Part shown: positions 22,526 to 27,375 of the stretch, piece by piece
Position numbering within the stretch: the stretch's first letter is position 1
Layout: each line of letters opens with the position of its first letter
NCBI GenBank assembly: GCA_964512765.1
Contig: CAZEKF010000017.1
Location: forward strand, 1 to 27,375
Length of the DNA stretch: 27,375 nucleotides
Source: GW2011-AR15 sp964512765
GTDB lineage: Archaea; Nanobdellota; Nanobdellia; Woesearchaeales; GW2011-AR15
Direction of reading: 5' to 3'
Position numbers and translations under genes: made by a program
Notes under the pieces: generated by a model
Seen by the model: the letters and a program-made list of their open reading frames with translations, nothing else
What the model was told of the DNA's origin: nothing
The model's database searches: none

Positions 22526-23065
22526 ATGTTACAAAATTATAATATGTTAAAAGTTGCAGACGTGTTTTTTAATGAACCTACTAAGATGCATTATTTAGTT
22601 GAAATCAGTAGAAATATTAACCTGTCACACACATCTGTAAAAAATTATCTAATTGAATTGAAGAAACAAAAAATTATTAGAGAAAAATTACTCATCAAAG
22701 GCACAAGAAAATTTCCTTATTTTAAAGCGAATATTAATGATTCTAGTTATGTATATTATAAAAAATTAAATAATAACTTAACCTTAAAAAAAAGTGGATT
22801 AATTGAATTTTTAAGAGACAAACTAATGCCAAAATCAATTGTATTGTTTGGAAGTTATCAAAAAGGTCAGGATATTGAAGATAGTGATATTGATTTATTT
22901 GTTGAGTGCAAAGAACAAGATATAAATGTTAAATCTTTTGAAAAAAAACTTAATAGAAAAATTCAGCTGCATTTTAAGCAGAATTTTAGTGATTACCCAG
23001 AAGAATTAAAAAATAATATTGTAAATGGAGTTGTATTGTACGGGTATTTAGAGGCGTTTAAATGA
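22526..23065 (+). CDS. HTH-MNT nucleotidyltransferase (antitoxin-like)
   Basis: Residues about 1-70 form a winged helix-turn-helix (HYLVEISRNINLSHTSVKNYL is the recognition region). Residues about 90-179 form a minimal nucleotidyltransferase: FGSYQKGQD at 108-116 and the catalytic pair D121 and D123 in DSDIDLFVE. Stand-alone MNT proteins paired with HEPN proteins are type VII toxin-antitoxin modules (MntA-HepT), in which MNT AMPylates and silences the HEPN RNase. The next gene overlaps by four bases (ATGA) and is HEPN-like. The added HTH suggests that this antitoxin also represses its own promoter, as is common for archaeal members. It starts 26 bases after elp3. Confidence 0.85.
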   Translation: MLQNYNMLKVADVFFNEPTKMHYLVEISRNINLSHTSVKNYLIELKKQKIIREKLLIKGTRKFPYFKANINDSSYVYYKKLNNNLTLKKSGLIEFLRDKLMPKSIVLFGSYQKGQDIEDSDIDLFVECKEQDINVKSFEKKLNRKIQLHFKQNFSDYPEELKNNIVNGVVLYGYLEAFK

Positions 23066-23466
23066 TCATAAAGATAGATCCAGATAAACAAAAAGCTAAG
23101 TCATTAAAAGAAAACGCAATAATAACTTTGAAAAGATTAAACAAAACAGACAAATTTGAATATCCTTCTAATACATTACTTGATTATTATGATATTATCA
23201 GAAGTTTAATGGAAGCTCTTGTTGCATTAGAAGGAGTAAAAATAAAAGGTGAAGGAGCTCATTATGAACTTATTAATTATGTTTGTGATAACTATCCTTT
23301 ATCTGAAGCAGATAAACAATTTCTTCAAAACATGAGGCAGTTTAGGAATAGGATTTCTTATGAAGGATTTAATGTTAACCTTAATTATGTAAAAGATAAT
23401 ATTGATAGGATTGAAAAGATTATTGAAGAACTTGATGAATTGATTGGAAGGGTGATGAATAACTAA
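23062..23466 (+). CDS. HEPN-domain protein with altered active-site motif
   Basis: This 134-aa all-helical protein has the layout of HEPN proteins: a long first helix (about 8-27), a second (YDIIRSLMEALVALEGV, about 43-59), a histidine-containing turn (GAHYEL), and a third helix with LQNMRQFRNRISYEGF (about 88-103). The HEPN RNase signature is R-x4-6-H; here the corresponding stretch is R95-N-R-I-S-Y100, so tyrosine stands where histidine is expected. In HepT a tyrosine two residues past the histidine is the AMPylation target. Y100 may be that residue, with the histidine lost. It is translationally coupled to the MNT gene. The protein may be an inactive HEPN scaffold or use a variant site. 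Confidence 0.75.
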   Translation: MIIKIDPDKQKAKSLKENAIITLKRLNKTDKFEYPSNTLLDYYDIIRSLMEALVALEGVKIKGEGAHYELINYVCDNYPLSEADKQFLQNMRQFRNRISYEGFNVNLNYVKDNIDRIEKIIEELDELIGRVMNN

Positions 23467-23474
23467 ACCAAAAA

Positions 23475-23520
23475 CTATATAAACCATTTCTTTCTAATGA
23501 TTTACAAAGTGGGGTGTGAT
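23475..23520 (+). promoter_or_regulatory. Promoter and ribosome-binding site of the DUF211 operon
   Basis: A TATA box CTATATAAAC (23475-23484) is followed by a leader carrying GGGGTGTGAT (23511-23520), 6 nt before the ATG at 23527. The leader and Shine-Dalgarno element contrast with the leaderless genes around it. Confidence 0.55.
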
Positions 23521-23526
23521 TGATCA

Positions 23527-23823
23527 ATGGGTAAAATAAGATTACTTGTGCTAGACGTATTAAAACCGCATGAACCTTCAATATTAAAGATATCTACGGC
23601 TCTTAGCGAGTTGAGAGGCATAGACGGTGTTGACATTACTGTTTATGAGATAGACAGTAAAGTTGAGAATGTTAAGATAACACTGCAAGGAAAAGACATT
23701 CATTATGATACTGTAAAAGGTGTTATTGAAGACAACGGTGCTTCAGTGCATAGTATTGATAAAGTATCTAGTGGAAGTGTTATAGTTAAAGAAGCTTCAA
23801 CACATCAAGATAATTACAATTAA
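23527..23823 (+). CDS. DUF211 family protein
   Basis: This small archaeal protein family has a ferredoxin-like fold. The match is clear across the length: IRLLVLDVLKPHEPSI (about 4-19), the LRGIDGVDITVYEID strand and turn, VKITLQGKDIHYDTVKGVI, and the closing DNGASVHSIDKVSSG. Structural studies of family members (MTH889 type) describe homo-oligomers that bind divalent metal ions. The next gene begins on the base after this stop codon and encodes a VIT1/CCC1-like transporter, so the pair is probably a metal-handling unit, with DUF211 as sensor or regulator of transport (inference). A TATA box and GGGGTG leader drive it. Confidence 0.88.
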   Translation: MGKIRLLVLDVLKPHEPSILKISTALSELRGIDGVDITVYEIDSKVENVKITLQGKDIHYDTVKGVIEDNGASVHSIDKVSSGSVIVKEASTHQDNYN

Positions 23824-24411
23824 ATGAACAAAAAATTCTGGAAAAAACTTAAAGAATACAATAAAATAGCGAATATTGCAGAAATAGGTAGACGTTATTT
23901 TGTTATGAATTCGTTTGATGGTATTCTTACAATATTAGGAATTTTAATTGGAACGTTTATTGCAAATGTTAAAGAACCCGGGATTGTTATTTCAACAGGG
24001 TTCGCTACCAGTATAGCAATGGCAGTTTCTGGATGCTGGGGTACTTATTTAACAGAAGAAGCTGAACGTAAGAAAAAATTAAAGGATTTAGCAAAACATA
24101 CATTACGGGATTTGAGAGGAACTAAAATCGGCAAAGCAGAGAAAGCAGCTTCAATTATAGTATCAATAATTGACGGTCTTGCACCGTTTTTATCAGCATT
24201 TATAGTTATATTACCTTTCTTTTTTGTTGGATTATTGGGTATTGACATGGCGTATTTGATAGCTGTTATACTTGCATTTATACTATTAATTTTATTAGGA
24301 GGATTCCTAGGTCATATTTCAAAAGAAAGTGTTGTTATTGATGCTTTGAAAATGGTTTTTGCAGGTTTAATTTGTATTGGTTTGATTCTTGTATTAAGAG
24401 TTCCTGTTTGA
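23824..24411 (+). CDS. VIT1/CCC1-like membrane transporter (TIGR00267-type)
   Basis: This 195-aa protein resembles archaeal relatives of the vacuolar iron transporter family. FVMNSFDGILTILGILIGT (about 26-44) is the first transporter helix with its characteristic NSFDG motif. A second helix (GFATSIAMAVSGCWGTYL) ends in the charged EEAERKKKLKDL segment, which matches the cytosolic metal-binding hairpin of CCC1. Three further hydrophobic helices follow (about 105-195). It starts immediately after the DUF211 stop codon, which implies coupling. The transported ion is probably Fe2+, Mn2+ or another divalent cation; sequence alone does not decide. Confidence 0.82.
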   Translation: MNKKFWKKLKEYNKIANIAEIGRRYFVMNSFDGILTILGILIGTFIANVKEPGIVISTGFATSIAMAVSGCWGTYLTEEAERKKKLKDLAKHTLRDLRGTKIGKAEKAASIIVSIIDGLAPFLSAFIVILPFFFVGLLGIDMAYLIAVILAFILLILLGGFLGHISKESVVIDALKMVFAGLICIGLILVLRVPV

Positions 24412-24461
24412 TTTAACACAAATTATTTATATTTCAATTACTATATATTCTTGGGGTTATA

Positions 24462-25589
24462 ATGAGAATAGCATTGATTTCTGATAGTCATACAAAGGAA
24501 AATATTGAGATTATTCTAGATTATTTGAAAAGAAAGTCATCATGGAAGGTTGATCTAATCATTATTAACGGTGATGTATTAGGTGAGAATGAAGTTAGGG
24601 AAGGTTACGGGTATAAGTATAATAAAAAGCTGTTCCATGCAGGACTGAATAAAGAAGAAATATTAAGGAAATTAAGCCCAGACTTTGAAAATTTACAAAA
24701 AATAAGGTCATTGTACGAGCAAGGTATAAAAGATGAAAAACAAGATTTAATATTGTCAAAATACATTAAGAATTACGTTGAACTTCGTTATGATCATTTG
24801 TATAAGATATTAGAAAAATATTCAATGTTGCAAAAAACTTTTTTTAACATTGGTACATATGAATCACCTTTACATTATAATGTGTTAAAAGAACTTGCGT
24901 TTTTACTTGATGTTTCTGAATCTTACATAAGAAGCATTGCATTATTATCTAATTACAGGGAAACGTTTAAAGAGTTTCAAACAAAAATCAAAAATCCTAA
25001 ACTAAAGAAATTAACATACATTGGCGGGACAACAGCAATAATTGGTGATTTGTTAATTGTAGGTATACCAGGACTTAATCCAGAATCAAGTAAAGTTGAT
25101 AAAGTGTCAGAATTCCAGGAAAAGATAACGAGTGATTTAATAGATACAATAACCAGGCAGTTGAGTTATGTTAATAAATTATTAATTTTAAACCAGACAC
25201 AAGGTAAGTTAAGAAAAAATCCTTTTGCGTTTAGACCCGCTAGTTTAAGTGTTCGAGAATTTCTTGAAAGAGTTAAAGGTAAATTAAGACATAAAATCTT
25301 TGTACAGTCATACCATCATATGATGACTACGCATTTTTACAATGCAAGTGAATTTTATTTTATATTGAGTAATTCAGCTGTTAACAATGCATTGTTTAAT
25401 TTAATAGAAATTTCAACTAAAATATCGTGTTTTGACGTTGACCCAAAAAAAGATCGTGTTAGGAAACTTAAACTTTACAATTATAATGTTGCTGAGTATG
25501 ATAAACCTGAAGAACGGTTAGCATTAAATTATGAAGATAGTGAAGACGTTATTAAAGAAAGAGACATTAAAGATTGTTATTATATGTGA
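24462..25589 (+). CDS. Divergent metallophosphoesterase-like protein
   Basis: The N-terminus has calcineurin-type metallophosphoesterase motifs: MRIALISDSH (D8, H10) and LIIINGDV (D38). The third motif, normally GN-H-E/D, is not seen; the nearest stretch reads FFNIGTYESP. A later region has VGIPGLNPES and VQSYHHMMTTHFYN, where a GH-H motif would be expected, and then LSNSA. Between them is a long helical insertion (about 60-200). At 375 aa it is larger than minimal phosphoesterases. The two-metal site may be incomplete, so activity is uncertain. GGGGTT stands 5 nt before the ATG, and a TATA-like ATTATTTATATT lies upstream. Confidence 0.68.
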   Translation: MRIALISDSHTKENIEIILDYLKRKSSWKVDLIIINGDVLGENEVREGYGYKYNKKLFHAGLNKEEILRKLSPDFENLQKIRSLYEQGIKDEKQDLILSKYIKNYVELRYDHLYKILEKYSMLQKTFFNIGTYESPLHYNVLKELAFLLDVSESYIRSIALLSNYRETFKEFQTKIKNPKLKKLTYIGGTTAIIGDLLIVGIPGLNPESSKVDKVSEFQEKITSDLIDTITRQLSYVNKLLILNQTQGKLRKNPFAFRPASLSVREFLERVKGKLRHKIFVQSYHHMMTTHFYNASEFYFILSNSAVNNALFNLIEISTKISCFDVDPKKDRVRKLKLYNYNVAEYDKPEERLALNYEDSEDVIKERDIKDCYYM

Positions 25590-25591
25590 TT

Positions 25592-25744
25592 CTATTTTAA
25601 AATAAACCATGCAAGAATAAAACCAATAATAATTCCAATGACTAATCCGTGTATAAGTTCTTTAATACCATACTCTACTTCTTCAAGATGTCTTAATTCT
25701 GTTACAATCTCTTTTTCTTTATCTTCAAGATCTTTTTTAGTCAT
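25592..25744 (-). CDS. Single-pass membrane micropeptide, 50 aa
   Basis: The ORF runs from the ATG at 25744. A charged helix (TKKDLEDKEKEIVTELRHLE) is followed by one membrane helix (about 31-49, IHGLVIGIIIGFILAWFIL) and a terminal lysine. Its ATG overlaps the stop of the upstream gene by four bases (ATGA), which argues strongly that it is translated and belongs with that membrane protein. Function is unknown. Confidence 0.7.
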   Translation of the reverse strand: MTKKDLEDKEKEIVTELRHLEEVEYGIKELIHGLVIGIIIGFILAWFILK

Positions 25745-25992
25745 TTTTGTCTTTTACCAGGCAATGCTTCTTTTAGTTCAATCTGTCCTAATGCGAATAA
25801 TACAAGGCCTAGACCGTAGAACATAGGGAATAACAGAAATTCTTTTCCTCTTATCAATTGTTCAAGGCTACCGTAAAATAATGGTCTGTTAGCGCCCCAG
25901 AATGTTATGTATAATCCCATACCTAATAAGGTCCCTGATAAAAATATCATTACTAACCCAATAAATTCATGTTTTTTTAAATTTGATTTCAT
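25741..25992 (-). CDS. Small two-helix membrane protein, 83 aa
   Basis: I do not recognise this protein. Two hydrophobic helices (about 10-31, EFIGLVMIFLSGTLLGMGLY, and about 51-68, EFLLFPMFYGLGLVLFALG) are separated by a polar loop with basic residues. The C-terminal tail is basic (ALPGKRQK). It is first in a two-gene unit with the 50-aa micropeptide through an ATGA overlap. It is convergent with the metallophosphoesterase-like gene. Confidence 0.7.
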   Translation of the reverse strand: MKSNLKKHEFIGLVMIFLSGTLLGMGLYITFWGANRPLFYGSLEQLIRGKEFLLFPMFYGLGLVLFALGQIELKEALPGKRQK

Positions 25993-26032
25993 AATTAATG
26001 TTTTAGATATAAGAACTATTTAATTATTTCGA

Positions 26033-26170
26033 TTATAAAACTTGGTCGCACATCATACAAACTTGTGAACTAACTTCATCCTTAAATTTAGTATTCACAC
26101 CATAATCTAGTATGATCCCGCACTTCGGGCACTTTGGTTCCAAATGTTCTGGTGAATTAAAATAGTTCAT
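26033..26170 (-). CDS. Zinc-ribbon micropeptide, 45 aa
   Basis: The ORF from the ATG at 26170 encodes two cysteine knuckles: C14-P-K-C17 followed by G, and C38-M-M-C41. Their spacing (20 residues between) fits a small zinc ribbon, a fold used for nucleic acid or protein contacts. The sequence between is polar (TKFKDEVSSQ). It ends in a TAA at 26033 and lies upstream, on the same strand, of the 25992 gene. A TATA-like stretch TATATAGAATG just before the start overlaps the divergent region. The family is not recognised. Confidence 0.65.
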   Translation of the reverse strand: MNYFNSPEHLEPKCPKCGIILDYGVNTKFKDEVSSQVCMMCDQVL

Positions 26171-26343
26171 TCTATATCATTTCATTGTCTGAGAATTATT
26201 TTCAGTATAATATATGGTGTTCTGTATATTTAAATGTTGTGTTAATCCTACTTATTCCTTCCTTGTATTCTACTTATACCTGTTCTATGTATACCTATTG
26301 CAGTTGGACTTTACTTATTAATAAATCATTAATGCTGCGATGT

Positions 26344-26631
26344 ATGAAGTATCATTTCATAATGTCAATATTATTTGTAATAGTGTACACAGTACAAGTT
26401 ATTACACAAGATCTTACCAAGAGAATGAATATGATAGTTCCTGTTCTTGTTTTGTTCTATGCTACCTTTATCCTGTTCACTATGGAATATGATAAAAGAA
26501 TGATAACATCATGGAAAAGGCAAGAAAAAAAGATTGTTAAAAGAACTTTTTCTAGGTTTATTAACATGTATTACAAGAATAAACCGTTTTCTGAAATTCT
26601 TAATGAAAAAGAAGAATTGTTAAAAAAATAA
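26344..26631 (+). CDS. Small two-helix membrane protein, paralogue of the 10260 gene
   Basis: From the ATG at 26344 the 95-aa protein starts MKYHFIMSILFVIVYTVQV (membrane helix 1), then DLTKRMN, helix 2 (MIVPVLVLFYATFILFTM), EYDKR and a long basic tail. It aligns with the 10260-10502 product over both helices and into the tail (shared VPVLVLF, EYDK and EKKI). The open frame reaches a TTG at 26185, but those codons are not alignable with the paralogue. A TATA-like ACTTATTAATAAATC lies about 25-30 nt before 26344, at the same distance as in the paralogue. The extra 15 C-terminal residues are acidic (EILNEKEELLKK). It converges on the edge gene. Confidence 0.72.
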   Translation: MKYHFIMSILFVIVYTVQVITQDLTKRMNMIVPVLVLFYATFILFTMEYDKRMITSWKRQEKKIVKRTFSRFINMYYKNKPFSEILNEKEELLKK

Positions 26632-26636
26632 AAAAA

Positions 26637-26918
26637 TTAATCTACAAAGCTATCATACTGATCAGCAAATTGAGTCAATTTCTGAGCTATCAACGGAACC
26701 TTACTTGTTTGAAAGTCCTTATAAGTTCGTATAATGAATTTATTCATTTCTTCAATTACTAGTTTTTGATCGGGGTGAGACACATGATCATCATTAACAT
26801 TAAACGGACCAGGGAAAAAACAATTTGTCCATGTTTCGTCTCGGATACCCTCTTGTAAATCATATACAATTTGTCTTGCTCGCTTTGATGGTGTACCACA
26901 ATCGTGCCTGGAACCTAC
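26637..26918 (-). pseudogene. In-frame continuation of the edge ORF beyond a TGA codon
   Basis: After the TGA at 26921-26919 the same reading frame stays open for 93 codons, from VGSRHDCGTPSKRARQ to a TAA at 26639-26637. It looks like normal soluble protein sequence (ETWTNCFFPGPFNVNDD, ending FADQYDSFVD). There is no ATG early in it, and the only start-like codons would give fragments. The simplest reading is that the TGA is a nonsense mutation or sequencing error that shortens the edge gene. Readthrough is a less likely alternative. Confidence 0.5.
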
Positions 26919-27375
26919 TCATAAATTAGCAGAAGTTCTAAAAAAACCTTGCCAATAATCTAAATCAGTCACTGTTTCATTTGTAGATACAAGATACCAT
27001 GTTCTTTCAAGACTTTCTAAATTATCTTTTAATGCATCGTAATCTCGAATACTATCTGTTGAAATCATTACTTCCCTAACTCCATCCTCTACTCTGTCAT
27101 ACAAAACACGCATAATACTACGCCCTAACCGCTCAGAGTCTATGAGTGGAGTATTTACATCCTTATTAACATTCTTTGCCACGATAGCGACATAGTATTC
27201 AGCTGATTCTAAAGAACTTAATGTTGCACTATATGAATCTTTTAGTCCATCAATGTCATCAACTTTTATTGTAACTTTTACTTCAGTTTGATTTTCTTCT
27301 GATACTGTCGGATCAAATTCAAGTTTTATTCTCCGCCAAGAATACTGCAGGTCTGTTAGACCCGCAGATGAATTG
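26919..27375 (-). CDS. Hypothetical protein, 5' end beyond the window
   Basis: The frame is open to the window edge; coding-like sequence (SWRRIKLEFDPTVSEENQ, VKVTIKVDDIDGLKDSY) continues above the GTG at 27182, so that codon is probably internal. The visible part has alternating beta strands, suggestive of an Ig-like or similar sandwich, then a helical part (SERLGRSIMRVLYDRVEDG). Without the N-terminus, signal or anchor sequences cannot be judged. The TGA stop is followed by a long open continuation in the same frame, so the native protein may be longer. I do not recognise a family. Confidence 0.6.
   Translation of the reverse strand, partial: NSSAGLTDLQYSWRRIKLEFDPTVSEENQTEVKVTIKVDDIDGLKDSYSATLSSLESAEYYVAIVAKNVNKDVNTPLIDSERLGRSIMRVLYDRVEDGVREVMISTDSIRDYDALKDNLESLERTWYLVSTNETVTDLDYWQGFFRTSANL

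Noticed and set aside
26637..27375. Selenocysteine at the in-frame TGA
   Set aside because: TGA is an ordinary stop in neighbouring genes, no selenoprotein-like context (C/U redox motif) is present, and no SECIS element was recognised. A nonsense change is the simpler reading.
1..27375. CRISPR array or direct-repeat cluster
   Set aside because: No regularly spaced repeats were seen on either strand; the AT-rich runs do not form repeat-spacer units.

Overview
The window looks like an AT-rich archaeal chromosome segment, most like a small-genome DPANN lineage (Woesearchaeota/Pacearchaeota-like; the lineage is inference). The domain is clear: eL42 and uL11 ribosomal proteins, a Gins51 replication subunit, archaeal ZPR1, GEK1-type D-aminoacyl-tRNA deacylase (DtdA), membrane-anchored LonB, archaeal Elp3, DUF211, and a class II tRNA-Ser gene interrupted by bulge-helix-bulge introns. 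Many genes have a TATA-like box 22-30 nt before the start codon, which fits leaderless transcripts. A minority carry a GGGGTG or GGGTGAT Shine-Dalgarno element. There is no CRISPR array, rRNA or insertion sequence, and no stretch over 300 bases without a gene.

Layout. 1-5 kb: a large unrecognised protein, Gins51, eL42, a small holin-like membrane protein, uL11 with an unusual acidic tail, and ZPR1. 5-8.2 kb: methylthioadenosine phosphorylase, an unknown, a stand-alone NFACT-R protein, a YhbY/CRM RNA-binding protein and an overlapping membrane protein. 8.2-9.0 kb: the most striking locus. A tRNA-Ser(UGA) gene appears to hold two introns, and a LAGLIDADG endonuclease ORF runs into it from upstream and stops on the tRNA anticodon. 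9-14.3 kb: AI-2E-family permease, a small membrane protein with a paralogue at 26.3 kb, DtdA, a DUF4046-like repeat protein, a bacterial-type phosphoglycerate mutase and small unknowns.

14.3-18.7 kb: two translationally coupled, highly basic coiled-coil proteins, then LonB coupled to a membrane-anchored OB-fold protein. 18.8-22.5 kb: an unknown membrane protein, a degenerate cis-prenyltransferase homologue without its catalytic motifs, an unknown, and Elp3. 22.5-27.4 kb: an HTH-MNT/HEPN pair, a DUF211-VIT1/CCC1-like pair, a divergent metallophosphoesterase-like protein, several tiny membrane and zinc-ribbon proteins, and at the edge an ORF whose frame continues for 93 codons past a TGA.

Translation is a common theme: ribosomal proteins, YhbY, NFACT-R, DtdA, Elp3 (tRNA U34) and tRNA-Ser. 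The accessory interest lies in the tRNA/endonuclease overlap, the coiled-coil pair, the cis-prenyltransferase-like pseudoenzyme and the HEPN/MNT module with an altered active site. All family assignments come from reading motifs by eye; no database search was run.
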